This document shows positions 36,201-45,127 of a DNA stretch of 64,000 nt, one piece after another; position 1 is the stretch's first letter, and the number at the start of each line of letters is the position of its first letter. The notes beneath the pieces are model-generated. The model was not told the DNA's origin. It did not search any database and was given only the letters and a program-made list of their open reading frames with translations. The DNA is taken from NCBI RefSeq assembly GCF_000282455.1, contig NZ_AKJG01000095.1, forward strand, positions 1-64,000. The letters run 5' to 3'. A program made the translations under genes and the position numbers. The DNA comes from Pseudomonas sp. GM74. Its GTDB lineage: Bacteria > Pseudomonadota > Gammaproteobacteria > Pseudomonadales > Pseudomonadaceae.

Positions 36201-38954
36201 GTGCTCAAGAAACTGGGAATCAAAGGCCGCGTGCTGTTGCTGACCCTGCTGCCAACCAGCCTGATGGCGTTGGTGCTGGGGGGTTATTTTACCTGGATGC
36301 AACAGGCTGACCTGCAATCCCAACTCATGCAGCGCGGCGAAATGATCGCCGAGCAACTGGCGCCACTGACAGCGCCAGCCATGGGCCATCAGGACAACGA
36401 ACTGCTCGAGCGCATCGCCACCCAGGCCCTGGAACAAACCGACGTGCGGGCCGTGACCTTCCTGGCTCCTGACCGCACGCTGCTGGCCCACGCCGGCCCG
36501 ACCATGCTCAACCAGACACCCTCAGGCAGTGGCACGCAGATGCTGCGCCGCAGTGGCAGCGATGCGACCCGCTATCTGCTGCCGGTATTCGGCAAACACC
36601 GCAACCTGGCCGGGGACGTGATACCCGAAGAGGCCGACCGCCTGCTGGGCTGGGTCGAACTTGAACTGTCCCATAACAGCATGCTGTTGCGCGGTTACCG
36701 CAGCCTGTTCGCCAGCCTGATGCTGATCATTGCGGGACTGACGGGTGCGGCACTGCTGGCCCTGCGTATGGGCCGAACGATCAATCGGCCGTTGAGTCAG
36801 ATCAAGCAGGCAGTGGCCCAACTCAAGGACGGTCACCTGGAAACCCGCTTGCCGCCCCTCGGCAGCCAGGAACTGGACGAACTGGCCTCCGGCATCAACC
36901 GCATGGCCGGCACCCTGCAAAATGCGCAGGAAGAATTGCAGCACAGCATCGACCAGGCCACCGAAGACGTGCGCCAGAACCTGGAAACCATCGAGATCCA
37001 GAACATCGAGCTGGACCTGGCGCGCAAGGAGGCTCTGGAGGCGAGCCGGATCAAGTCCGAATTCCTGGCCAACATGAGCCATGAAATCCGCACGCCGCTC
37101 AACGGCATTCTCGGCTTCACCCACCTGCTGCAAAAAAGCGAGCTCACCCCGCGCCAGCTTGACTACCTGGGCACCATCGAAAAATCCGCCGACAGCCTGC
37201 TGGGCATCATCAACGAGATTCTCGACTTTTCGAAAATCGAGGCCGGCAAGCTGGTGCTCGACCATATTCCGTTCAACCTGCGCGACCTGCTCCAGGACAC
37301 CCTGACCATCCTCGCCCCCGCCGCCCACGCCAAGCAGCTGGAACTGGTGAGCCTGGTGTACCGGGACACACCGCTGTCACTGGTGGGCGACCCGCTGCGG
37401 CTCAAGCAGATCCTGACGAACCTGGTGAGCAACGCGATCAAGTTCACCCGCGAAGGCACCATCGTCGCCCGCGCCATGCTCGAAGAAGAACACGAAGACA
37501 CCGTGCAGTTGCGCATCAGCATTCAGGACACCGGCATCGGTCTGTCGAACCAGGACGTACGCGCCCTGTTCCAGGCCTTCAGCCAGGCCGACAACTCGCT
37601 GTCGCGACAACCCGGCGGCACTGGCCTGGGCCTGGTGATTTCCAAGCGTCTGATCGAACAGATGGGCGGCGAGATCGGCGTCGACAGCACGCCGGGGGAA
37701 GGCTCGGAGTTCTGGATCAGCCTGAGCCTGCCCAAAGCCCGCGACGATGTCGAAGACCTTCCTTGCGCGCCCTTGCTCGGACGACGGGTGGCAGTACTGG
37801 AAAACCACGAGCTGGCGCGGCAGGCATTGCAGCATCAACTGGAAGACTGCGGCCTCAGCACCACACCGTTCAATACCCTGGAAAGCCTGACCAATGGCGT
37901 CACCGCCGCCCATCAGACCGACCAGGCGATCGACCTTGCCGTGCTCGGCATCACCAGCAACGACATGCCGCCGGAACGCCTGAACCAGCACATCTGGGAC
38001 CTCGAGCATCTTGGCTGCAAAGTGTTGGTGCTGTGCCCTACCACGGAACAGACACTGTTCCATCTTTCCGTGCCCAACCCCCACAGCCAGCTTCAGGCGA
38101 AACCGGCCTGCACCCGCAAGCTGCGACGCTCCCTGTCTGATCTGGTCAGCCCGCGCCCGATGCGCAGCGAGCCGGGCGAACCGGTGTCCAGCCGTGCCCC
38201 GAAGGTGCTGTGCGTCGACGACAATCCGGCCAACCTGATGCTGGTACAGACCCTGCTCGAAGACATGGGCGCCAGGGTGCTCGCGGTGGAAAGCGGTTAT
38301 GCCGCCGTCAAGGCTGTGCAGAACGAGACATTCGATCTGGTGTTGATGGACGTGCAGATGCCCGGCATGGACGGTCGCCAGAGCACCGAGGCGATCCGCC
38401 AGTGGGAAAGCGAACGCCATTGCACGCCTTTGCCGATCGTGGCCCTCACCGCCCACGCCATGGCCAACGAAAAACGCGCGCTGCTGCAAAGCGGCATGGA
38501 CGACTACCTGACCAAACCGATCAGCGAACGGCAATTGGCGCAGGTGGTGCTGAAGTGGACCGGTCTGGCACTGCGTAATCACAGCCCGGAGCGCTCCGGC
38601 GATGGGCATGCTGGCGCCCATGACCTGTTGGTGCTCGACCACGAGGAAGGATTGCGCCTGGCCGCCGGCAAGGCTGATCTGGCGGCGGACATGCTGGCGA
38701 TGTTGCTCGCATCCCTGGAAGCCGACCGCGAAGCCATCCGCCTCGCTCAGCAAAGCAACGACCACAGCGCCCTGATCGAACGGGTTCATCGCCTGCATGG
38801 CGCGACGCGTTACTGCGGCGTACCGCAATTGCGTGCGGCCTGCCAACGCAGCGAAACCCTGCTCAAGCAACAGGACCCGAAAGCCGGCGTAGCACTGGAT
38901 GAGCTCGACCGGGCAATCAATCGCCTGGCGGCCCAGGCGCGTATCAATGCTTGA
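36201..38954 (+). CDS. gacS: Tripartite sensor kinase GacS
   Basis: A 917-aa unorthodox kinase that phosphorylates GacA and so drives the Rsm small RNAs controlling secondary metabolism, exoenzymes and biofilm. TM helices lie at about residues 10-32 and 165-187. HAMP follows, then HisKA with His294 in NMSHEIRTPLNG, HATPase, a receiver with Asp717 in LVLMDVQMPG, and a C-terminal Hpt with His863 in RVHRLHGATRY. I chose GTG 36201 because AGGAGA precedes it and the 917-aa length equals that of known GacS; the longer upstream frame has no similarity. The product appears intact. Confidence 0.97.
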   Translation: MLKKLGIKGRVLLLTLLPTSLMALVLGGYFTWMQQADLQSQLMQRGEMIAEQLAPLTAPAMGHQDNELLERIATQALEQTDVRAVTFLAPDRTLLAHAGPTMLNQTPSGSGTQMLRRSGSDATRYLLPVFGKHRNLAGDVIPEEADRLLGWVELELSHNSMLLRGYRSLFASLMLIIAGLTGAALLALRMGRTINRPLSQIKQAVAQLKDGHLETRLPPLGSQELDELASGINRMAGTLQNAQEELQHSIDQATEDVRQNLETIEIQNIELDLARKEALEASRIKSEFLANMSHEIRTPLNGILGFTHLLQKSELTPRQLDYLGTIEKSADSLLGIINEILDFSKIEAGKLVLDHIPFNLRDLLQDTLTILAPAAHAKQLELVSLVYRDTPLSLVGDPLRLKQILTNLVSNAIKFTREGTIVARAMLEEEHEDTVQLRISIQDTGIGLSNQDVRALFQAFSQADNSLSRQPGGTGLGLVISKRLIEQMGGEIGVDSTPGEGSEFWISLSLPKARDDVEDLPCAPLLGRRVAVLENHELARQALQHQLEDCGLSTTPFNTLESLTNGVTAAHQTDQAIDLAVLGITSNDMPPERLNQHIWDLEHLGCKVLVLCPTTEQTLFHLSVPNPHSQLQAKPACTRKLRRSLSDLVSPRPMRSEPGEPVSSRAPKVLCVDDNPANLMLVQTLLEDMGARVLAVESGYAAVKAVQNETFDLVLMDVQMPGMDGRQSTEAIRQWESERHCTPLPIVALTAHAMANEKRALLQSGMDDYLTKPISERQLAQVVLKWTGLALRNHSPERSGDGHAGAHDLLVLDHEEGLRLAAGKADLAADMLAMLLASLEADREAIRLAQQSNDHSALIERVHRLHGATRYCGVPQLRAACQRSETLLKQQDPKAGVALDELDRAINRLAAQARINA

Positions 38955-38990
38955 TTCAGCGCAACCCTGCCAGGTTGCATGAAAGCTAAT

Positions 38991-39121
38991 GTAGCAGCTG
39001 CCGAAGGCTGCGTTCGGCGGCGAAGCCGTCGTAAAAACCGTATCCGCGGCTAACCTACAGAACTGCGGCGGCTTGTTTTGCGACGGCTTCGCCGCCGAAC
39101 GCAGGCTCCGCCAGCTGCTAC
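38991..39121. repeat. Palindromic repeat, GCAGCTGCCGA family (type C), between gacS and ldhA
   Basis: The left arm GTAGCAGCTGCCGAAGGCTG plus CGTTCGGCGGCGAAGCCGTCG is mirrored by CGACGGCTTCGCCGCCGAACG plus CAGCTGCTAC, with a central spacer of about 45 bases. It fills most of the 195-bp gap and may end gacS transcription. Confidence 0.85.
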
Positions 39122-39149
39122 AGAAAGCTTCAACTCTCAGGGGGACAGC

Positions 39150-40142
39150 ATGCGCACGATTCTTTTCAGCAGCCAGATCTACGACCGCGACAGTTTTCTC
39201 GCCGCCGAGCTGCCCGCCGGCATCGAGCTGCACTTTCAAGCGGCGCGACTGAGCCTGGATACGGCGGCACTGGCGGAACATCACGAGGTGGTCTGCGCCT
39301 TTATCAACGATGATCTCGGCGCCCCGGTGCTTGAACGCCTGGCTGCCGGCGGCACTCGCCTGATCGCCCTGCGCTCGGCCGGTTACAACCATGTCGACCT
39401 GGCAGCGGCGAAACGCCTGGGACTGGCGATTGTGCGGGTCCCGGCCTACTCGCCCCATGCCGTGGCCGAGTACGCGGTGGGGTTGATCCTGGCGCTCAAC
39501 CGACGCTTGCACCGTGCCTACAACAGGACCCGTGAAGGCGATTTCAGCCTGCATGGACTGACCGGTTTCGATCTGGTGGGCAAGACCGTCGGCGTGGTCG
39601 GCACCGGTCAGATTGGCGCCACCTTCGCTAAAATCATGAGCGGATTTGGCTGCCAGTTGCTGGCCTATGACCCCTGCCCCAACCCGCAGGTCGAAGCCCT
39701 CGGTGCGCGCTACCTGAGCCTGCCGCAACTGCTGGCCGAATCGCAGATCATCAGCCTGCACTGTCCGCTCAACGAGCAGAGCAGGCACTTGATCAACCGC
39801 GAGTCCCTGGCGCACATGCAACCGGGCGCGATGCTGATCAATACCGGGCGTGGCGGTCTGGTGGACACCCCGGCACTGATCGATGCCCTGAAAGACGGTC
39901 GCCTGGGTTACCTGGGGCTGGATGTATATGAGGAAGAAGCGCAGTTGTTCTTCGAGGACCGCTCCGACCTGCCGCTGCAAGACGATGTGCTGGCACGGCT
40001 GCTGACCTTTCCTAACGTGATCGTCACCGCGCACCAGGCCTTCCTGACCCACGAAGCGCTGGACGCGATTGCCGCCACCACATTGCGCAACATTGCAGCC
40101 TGGACGGCGGGCACCCCGGAAAACCAGGTGACGGGAGACTGA
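39150..40142 (+). CDS. ldhA: D-lactate dehydrogenase (fermentative, NAD-dependent)
   Basis: A 330-aa member of the D-2-hydroxyacid dehydrogenase family, reducing pyruvate to D-lactate. The NAD-binding VGKTVGVVGTGQIG is near residue 145. Catalytic Arg is in RSAGYNHVDL or the later NTGRGGLVDT, and the His is in TAHQAFLT near residue 296. GGGGGA precedes the ATG at 39150. It follows gacS, as ldhA (PA0927) does in P. aeruginosa. Confidence 0.93.
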   Translation: MRTILFSSQIYDRDSFLAAELPAGIELHFQAARLSLDTAALAEHHEVVCAFINDDLGAPVLERLAAGGTRLIALRSAGYNHVDLAAAKRLGLAIVRVPAYSPHAVAEYAVGLILALNRRLHRAYNRTREGDFSLHGLTGFDLVGKTVGVVGTGQIGATFAKIMSGFGCQLLAYDPCPNPQVEALGARYLSLPQLLAESQIISLHCPLNEQSRHLINRESLAHMQPGAMLINTGRGGLVDTPALIDALKDGRLGYLGLDVYEEEAQLFFEDRSDLPLQDDVLARLLTFPNVIVTAHQAFLTHEALDAIAATTLRNIAAWTAGTPENQVTGD

Positions 40143-40219
40143 AACAGATCGAAGGTCATCTGCCTGCGCGGTGCGGTGTGCAAGCCCGTGATAGCATATC
40201 GCGCATATTTGGAGGACCC

Positions 40220-40654
40220 ATGGTCGAACACGATTTCCGCTACAGCCTGATGAACCCGCAACACACCCTCACCGAATGCCGCGCCCTGGTGCCGGGGCGC
40301 TATCAAGTCACCGGCAACGGTGGTTCGATTCGCAACAATGACGTGCTGGTCGTGACCCTCAAGGGTGCCAAGGACTTGTCCATGCGCCTGACCGTCGAAA
40401 CGGTTCGCCACCTGATCAACCCGCCCGGCCAATGGGTCGCGGTGGCCAGTGGCCCGGTGTTCGGCGAACTGGCCATCCACACCTGGCAAGTGAACTGTGA
40501 CAGCTGCGCCAAAGAGCTGAGCTTCGAGTTCGCCGTCGATGCCAAGCTGGGCAACAAGGCCGAAAAGCCTGCCGCCACCGCGCGGATTGCCGAGCTGGGC
40601 TGGACCGCCGTCGGCGAGAAACACCTGTGCCCGAAATGCCAGGAGCCTGCGTGA
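40220..40654 (+). CDS. Uncharacterised protein with two CxxC pairs
   Basis: A 144-aa soluble protein with no signal peptide. The N-terminal part (MVEHDFRYSLMNPQHTLTE) leads into a beta-rich region. Near the C-terminus are VNCDSCAKE and LCPKCQEP, two CxxC knuckles about 40 residues apart that could bind zinc. I do not recognise the family. GGAGG is well placed before the ATG at 40220. Its stop overlaps the start of the META-domain lipoprotein gene (TGATG), so the two are coupled. Confidence 0.8.
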   Translation: MVEHDFRYSLMNPQHTLTECRALVPGRYQVTGNGGSIRNNDVLVVTLKGAKDLSMRLTVETVRHLINPPGQWVAVASGPVFGELAIHTWQVNCDSCAKELSFEFAVDAKLGNKAEKPAATARIAELGWTAVGEKHLCPKCQEPA

Positions 40655-41058
40655 TGAAACGCCTCGCTCTGACCGCCATGGTCGGCGCCAGCCTGCTGGG
40701 CTGCGCCGCCGAGCCGGTGCAGCTTGAACACAATCGCAGCTACATTCTGGAGTGGATCGGCGAGCGGCCGTTGATGGACTACAGCCACCTGACCATCACC
40801 CTCGGCGAAGACGGCCGGGCCTACGGCAATGGCGGCTGCAACCACTGGTTTGCGCCGTACACCCTCGATGGCGACAAGCTGACCTTCGGCAAAATCGGCA
40901 GCACCCGCAAATTGTGCGCGCCGGCGCTGATGGAACAGGAAAAACGCTTCCTTCAGGCCCTGGAAAACGTCCAGCGCTGGGACGTCTCCCCGATCGAGCA
41001 GATACGCTTCTGGCCAGCCGAAGGCAAGCCGTTGCGTTGGTGGCTTGAGGAGGGTTGA
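40654..41058 (+). CDS. META-domain lipoprotein, HslJ-like
   Basis: A 134-aa lipoprotein. A short signal ends in the lipobox LLGC (Cys16), so the mature protein is anchored to a membrane. The remaining about 115 residues carry the META/HslJ pattern: GNGGCNHWFAPY, then a STRKLCAPALMEQEKRFLQAL segment split by the conserved Cys and Met. E. coli HslJ is heat-inducible and linked to novobiocin resistance; the function of the domain is otherwise unclear. It is coupled to the preceding CxxC protein and followed by a palindromic repeat. Confidence 0.88.
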   Translation: MKRLALTAMVGASLLGCAAEPVQLEHNRSYILEWIGERPLMDYSHLTITLGEDGRAYGNGGCNHWFAPYTLDGDKLTFGKIGSTRKLCAPALMEQEKRFLQALENVQRWDVSPIEQIRFWPAEGKPLRWWLEEG

Positions 41059-41065
41059 TCCGCAA

Positions 41066-41142
41066 AAAAGATCGCAGCCTTCGGCAGCTCCTACAGGATT
41101 AGACGTAAACCTGTAGGAGCTGCCGAAGGCTGCGATCTTTTG
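41066..41142. terminator. Long palindrome between convergent genes, likely bidirectional terminator
   Basis: AAAAGATCGCAGCC with TTCGGCAGCTCCTACAG at the left is exactly complementary to CTGTAGGAGCTGCCGAA with GGCTGCGATCTTTT at the right, around a 15-base loop. The outer A/T runs fit termination of both the META gene and the thioredoxin-like gene. It belongs to the type C repeat family. Confidence 0.75.
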
Positions 41143-41144
41143 CC

Positions 41145-41612
41145 TTAATTTTTTGCCTGCAACGCCTCAAGCTTCGCCATCACCCCCGCCGCCGTCTGTT
41201 CACCCATCAACTGCTCACGCACCTTGCCCTTGTTATCGATGATGTAGGTCACCGGCAACGCCTCGCTGCGCGGAAGCTCGAACAGTTCGGAAGGGTCCTG
41301 GGCCAGCACGGTGAACCTGATCCCCAGTTTCTCGCTCGCGCCCTTCAGCTCTTGCCCCTGGACGTTGTCGAAATTGACCCCGAACACACCGATTTTCCTG
41401 TCTTTGAGCTGCTCGGCCAAGGCATTCAACTCCGGGATTTCGGTACGGCAAGGCCCGCACCATTCTGCCCAGTAGTTAAGCACCAGCCATTTGCCGTCCA
41501 GTCGGTCGGCGGCGATCTTGTGGCCGTCCTGGTCGATGCCATAGTCATTACCGCAGCCCCCCAGCATCAACGCTCCGATGATCGCCAATGCTGCCGCCAG
41601 TCGCCTTGTCAT
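41145..41612 (-). CDS. TlpA-family thioredoxin-like lipoprotein
   Basis: A 155-aa periplasmic thioredoxin-fold protein. The signal ends in LMLGGC, a lipobox. The active site is WAEWCGPCRTEIPEL near residue 50, and the cis-proline is in LPVTYII. TlpA/ResA-like proteins reduce disulfides, often for cytochrome c or other envelope proteins; the target is not indicated here. AAGGA precedes the ATG at 41612. It is divergent from arsC across 114 bp. Confidence 0.92.
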   Translation of the reverse strand: MTRRLAAALAIIGALMLGGCGNDYGIDQDGHKIAADRLDGKWLVLNYWAEWCGPCRTEIPELNALAEQLKDRKIGVFGVNFDNVQGQELKGASEKLGIRFTVLAQDPSELFELPRSEALPVTYIIDNKGKVREQLMGEQTAAGVMAKLEALQAKN

Positions 41613-41726
41613 GTCGTGTTCCTTGTCAAAAATAGAATGCGCCTGCGACCCATCGCCTCTCACGGTTCTGGATTGCGCGCCGCACAGTTAGAATAGCCGC
41701 CACCTTACGCAAGATGCGACCCGCTC

Positions 41727-42080
41727 ATGACCGATCTGACGCTTTATCACAACCCGCGCTGCTCGAAATCCCGCGGTGCGCTCGAACTGCTTGAAGTCCG
41801 TGGCCTGACCCCGACCGTGGTCCGTTACCTGGAAACCCCGCTGGACGCAGCGCAGATTCAGAGCCTGCTGGGCAAACTCGGGATCAGCGCCCGGCAATTG
41901 CTGCGCACCGGCGAGGACGAGTACAAGACCCTCGACCTGGCTGACAGCAGCCTGAGCGAGGCGCAATTGATCGCCGCCATCGCCGCCCACCCGAAACTGA
42001 TGGAGCGACCGATTCTTGAAGTCGGCGACAAGGCCATCATCGGCCGCCCACCGGAACAGATCCTGGAACTGTTGCCATGA
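41727..42080 (+). CDS. arsC: Arsenate reductase (glutaredoxin-dependent) family
   Basis: A 117-aa ArsC/Spx-fold protein. The N-terminal LYHNPRCSKSRGALELL contains the catalytic Cys12, and the downstream PILEVGDKAIIGRPPEQIL contains the conserved Arg and Pro loop. The canonical enzyme reduces arsenate with glutathione and glutaredoxin. No arsB or arsR is adjacent, so this may be a chromosomal paralogue with a different or general role. Its stop overlaps the next start by four bases (ATGA). Confidence 0.9.
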   Translation: MTDLTLYHNPRCSKSRGALELLEVRGLTPTVVRYLETPLDAAQIQSLLGKLGISARQLLRTGEDEYKTLDLADSSLSEAQLIAAIAAHPKLMERPILEVGDKAIIGRPPEQILELLP

Positions 42081-42673
42081 GTGCACCGTACATTCTGGTT
42101 CTGTACTACAGCCGCAGCGGCTCGACCAACGAAATGGCCCGGCAGATCGCCCGTGGTGTCGAACAGGCCGGGCTTGAGGCCCGTCTGCGCACGGTGCCGG
42201 CGATTTCCACCGAGTGCGAAGCCGTTTCGCCGGAGATTCCCGACGAAGGTGCGCTGTATGCCAGCCTCGACGACCTGAAGAACTGCGCCGGCCTGGCGCT
42301 CGGCAGCCCGACCCGCTTCGGCAACATGGCCGCGCCGCTCAAGTACTTTCTCGACGGTACCAGCAACCTGTGGCTGACCGGCGCTTTGGTCGGTAAACCG
42401 GCCGGTGTGTTTACCTCTACGGCCAGCCTGCACGGCGGCCAGGAAACCACGCTGCTGTCGATGATGTTGCCGTTGTTGCACCACGGCATGCTGATCACCG
42501 GCCTGCCGTACAGCGAATCGGCACTGCTGGAAACCCAGGGCGGCGGCACGCCATACGGCGCCAGCCACCACGCCGGTGCCGACGGCAAAAGCGGCCTGGA
42601 TACCCATGAAGTGGCGCTGTGCCGCGCGCTGGGCATGCGTCTGGCCAAGACTGCGCAGAAACTGGAGAGCTGA
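42077..42673 (+). CDS. wrbA: NAD(P)H:quinone oxidoreductase, WrbA type
   Basis: A 198-aa flavodoxin-fold enzyme. The FMN phosphate loop is YYSRSGSTNEMA, and later motifs GSPTRFGNMAAPLKYFLD and FTSTASLHGGQETTLL are diagnostic of WrbA. It performs two-electron quinone reduction, limiting redox cycling. It is coupled to arsC by an ATGA overlap and followed after one base by the DUF2069 gene. Confidence 0.95.
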   Translation: MSAPYILVLYYSRSGSTNEMARQIARGVEQAGLEARLRTVPAISTECEAVSPEIPDEGALYASLDDLKNCAGLALGSPTRFGNMAAPLKYFLDGTSNLWLTGALVGKPAGVFTSTASLHGGQETTLLSMMLPLLHHGMLITGLPYSESALLETQGGGTPYGASHHAGADGKSGLDTHEVALCRALGMRLAKTAQKLES

Positions 42674-42674
42674 G

Positions 42675-43100
42675 GTGGCCAAGAAACCGAAGATCCTGCC
42701 CGCCCTCGAATGGCTCGAACCACGGGTCAAGGCGATGCGCGTCATCAGCCTGCTGTGTTTTTTCGGCCTGGTGGGGCTGCTTTGCGTTTACTACCTGGTG
42801 GTCGCCGACCTGCACGGTGCACGCCCTTGGGTGATTCTGTTGATCGAGCTGGTGCCGCTGCTGATTCTGGCGCCGGGGATGATCGTCGGCAGCCCACGCG
42901 GGCATTCGTGGATGTGCTTTGTGGTGAATCTGTATTTCATCAAGGGCGCATTGGCTGCCTATGACCCGAACCGGCAAATCTTTGGCTTACTGGAGATGGG
43001 CGCGAGCCTGGCGGTGTTCTGCTCAGCGCTGTTGTATGTGCGCTGGCGGTACCAGTTGAACCGTAAGCTGGCTGGCGAGGGCGAGATTTCCGTCGCCTGA
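42675..43100 (+). CDS. DUF2069 domain-containing membrane protein
   Basis: A 141-aa inner-membrane protein with four predicted hydrophobic helices (about residues 21-43, 50-70, 78-95 and 105-125). It matches DUF2069, typically found next to wrbA; function is unknown. It uses GTG at 42675, just after the wrbA stop, with GGAG seven bases before it. An ATG-start frame extending upstream would overlap wrbA by about 100 bases and lacks similarity there. Confidence 0.87.
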   Translation: MAKKPKILPALEWLEPRVKAMRVISLLCFFGLVGLLCVYYLVVADLHGARPWVILLIELVPLLILAPGMIVGSPRGHSWMCFVVNLYFIKGALAAYDPNRQIFGLLEMGASLAVFCSALLYVRWRYQLNRKLAGEGEISVA

Positions 43101-43109
43101 CCAGACGCC

Positions 43110-43202
43110 TTCGTCGGAACGCCGCCCGGAGCAAGCTCGCTCCCACAGGGTTCACGCGGTCCTTGTGGGAGCGGGCTTGCTCCGGGCGGCGTTCCGACGA
43201 AG
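43110..43202. repeat. REPIN, GTGGGAG-inward, type B arms
   Basis: TCGTCGGAACGCCGCCCGG with GCTCCCACA and TGTGGGAGCGGGCTTGCTCC with CGTTCCGACGA form a symmetrical unit, orientated like the copy at 9652. It separates two convergent genes. Confidence 0.9.
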
Positions 43203-43216
43203 GGGGCGACGCGGTC

Positions 43217-43891
43217 TCAATGATTGACGGTGTAAGCCAGCATCATCGAAATCTGGCTCATCGGCCGCCCGCCACTTTCCTCATGCCACTGGTTGAACAC
43301 GTCCTGCACCAACGCCAGGTCGCGCAGACTGCTCGGCACTTTGTCGATGATATTCTGCGCATTGAGCGCCGCCACCACGTCATAGCTCGGCACAAAGGTG
43401 TCCTTGCCGATCATCCGCAAGAAGCGCGGGGCTGACAGCCCGCCCAACTGATGTCCGCGTTTTTTCAGGAAGGTCCAGAGCCCAACGATATCGGTCACCG
43501 GCCAGTCGGCGATCAGCGCACCGAAGCTGCCCTTTTCATGGGCGACGTCCAGTATGAACTGCGCATTGCGCGGCACGCTCTTGAGCTTGCCCAGGTGACG
43601 GATGATCCGCGTGTCCTGCATCAGGCGCTCAAGGTGCTCGGCGCTCATCAGCACGACTTTTTCCGGGTCGAACTTGAAGAACACTTCTTCGAAGGCCGGC
43701 CACTTGGCATCCACCAGGCTGTGCTTGAGCCCGGCGCGGAATACCCGCAACGCCATCATCGAGAGGTAGCGATCGTCGCTGATCTTGCGCAGTTGCGCCG
43801 GGGTCTTGGGAACGGGCAGATGGGCTTCCAGTTCAGCCGCCGAACCGAAGCGGTTCAGACAGTATTCATTGAGCCACTTGTAATCGCGCAT
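43217..43891 (-). CDS. DNA-3-methyladenine glycosylase I-like protein (Tag superfamily)
   Basis: A 224-aa helical protein. RVFRAGLKHSLVDAKWPAFEEVF and the spacing after it (HLERLMQDTRIIRHLGKL) follow the Tag pattern for bases of damaged DNA, while the canonical N-terminal Tag signature with its zinc cysteine is not evident. The protein is therefore a divergent branch and glycosylase activity is inferred. AGGAG precedes the ATG at 43891. It is a single gene between two repeats. Confidence 0.82.
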   Translation of the reverse strand: MRDYKWLNEYCLNRFGSAAELEAHLPVPKTPAQLRKISDDRYLSMMALRVFRAGLKHSLVDAKWPAFEEVFFKFDPEKVVLMSAEHLERLMQDTRIIRHLGKLKSVPRNAQFILDVAHEKGSFGALIADWPVTDIVGLWTFLKKRGHQLGGLSAPRFLRMIGKDTFVPSYDVVAALNAQNIIDKVPSSLRDLALVQDVFNQWHEESGGRPMSQISMMLAYTVNH

Positions 43892-43924
43892 GCCCTCTCC
43901 TGAGGATTGAAACGAAAAACCAAA

Positions 43925-44012
43925 GTGGGAGCGGGCTTGCTCGCGAAGGCGGTGCGTCATTCAACATTGATGTCGACTGACACTACGCATTCGCGAGCAA
44001 ACCCGCTCCCAC
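43925..44012. repeat. REPIN, GTGGGAG-outward orientation
   Basis: Arms GTGGGAGCGGGCTTGCTCGCG and TCGCGAGCAAACCCGCTCCCAC (one mismatch in the right arm) flank a spacer with GATGTCGACTGACAC. It lies between ttcA and the Tag-like gene. Confidence 0.9.
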
Positions 44013-44020
44013 AGTTTTAA

Positions 44021-44845
44021 TCAGAGGTTGACCACGTTGACGAATCGCGAAGCCGCGCTTTCGTCGATCTTCAGGCTGGTGAAGTCGAACAGGTTGCGGT
44101 CCGCCAGTTGCGACGGGATCACGTTCTGCAGGCTGCGGAAAATGCTCTCGGTACGGCCAGGGGTCTTGCGCTCCCAGTCCAGCAGCATTTCCTTGACCAC
44201 CTGACGCTGCAGGTTCTCCTGGGAACCGCAGAGGTTGCACGGAATAATCGGGAATTGCTTGAAGTCCGAGTAGGCCTGGATGTCTTTTTCGTTGCAGTAG
44301 GCCAGCGGGCGGATCACCACGTTGCGACCATCATCGGCGCGCAGCTTCGGTGGCATGGCCTTGAGCGAACCGTTGAAGAACATGTTCAGGAAGAACGTTT
44401 CGACGATGTCGTCGCGATGGTGACCGAGTGCCATCTTGGTCGCGCCGATTTCATCGGCAAAGGTGTATAGCGTGCCACGACGCAGGCGCGAGCACAGCGA
44501 GCAGGTGGTCTTGCCTTCCGGAATCAGCTCCTTGACCACCGAATAGGTGTCTTTCTCGACGATGTGGTACTCGATCCCCAGCTCCTTGAGGTAGGCCGGC
44601 AGCACGTGCTCCGGGAAACCCGGCTGTTTCTGGTCCATGTTCACGGCCACGATCTCGAATTTGATCGGCGCGACCTTCTGCAAGTGCATCAGCACATCGA
44701 GCATGGTGTAGCTGTCCTTGCCACCGGACAGGCAGACCATGACCTTGTCGCCGTCTTCAATCATGTTGAAATCGGCAACTGCCTCACCGGCCAGTCGGCG
44801 AAGGCGCTTTTGCAGTTTGTTCTGGTTGACCGTGAGAGTGCCCAT
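44021..44845 (-). CDS. ttcA: tRNA 2-thiocytidine(32) synthetase
   Basis: A 274-aa PP-loop ATPase that thiolates C32 of certain tRNAs. The PP-loop SGGKDSYTML is near residue 40, and the iron-sulfur cysteines lie in CSLCSRLRRGTLY and CNLCGSQENLQR. The ATG at 44845 (MGTLTVNQNKLQKRLRR) matches family length; the long open frame further upstream is non-coding in character. In the 282 bp between this gene and the YIP1 gene I see no other feature. Confidence 0.96.
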   Translation of the reverse strand: MGTLTVNQNKLQKRLRRLAGEAVADFNMIEDGDKVMVCLSGGKDSYTMLDVLMHLQKVAPIKFEIVAVNMDQKQPGFPEHVLPAYLKELGIEYHIVEKDTYSVVKELIPEGKTTCSLCSRLRRGTLYTFADEIGATKMALGHHRDDIVETFFLNMFFNGSLKAMPPKLRADDGRNVVIRPLAYCNEKDIQAYSDFKQFPIIPCNLCGSQENLQRQVVKEMLLDWERKTPGRTESIFRSLQNVIPSQLADRNLFDFTSLKIDESAASRFVNVVNL

Positions 44846-45127
44846 GACGCGAAATCCGTGAGGTGTGACGAAAGGCCGGCATTTTACGCAAAAACACCTC
44901 AGGGGCGAAGTGCCTCGCCAAATGGGCTGTTCGCCACAGACCCCGCGGCGATTAACAACTGTGTTTACAGCGCGATTTGCTCTAAAGCCCCTACTCCCAC
45001 TGGGGAAACTCCTCCCTATACTGCGACATAAGGTCGCGTACAAATTCAGACCTATGACTTGCTTGGCCGCATTGGCCCGTAGGCGCTCCGCTGGGGGGCG
45101 ATGGTAAAAACAAGAGGAGTGACTGGC

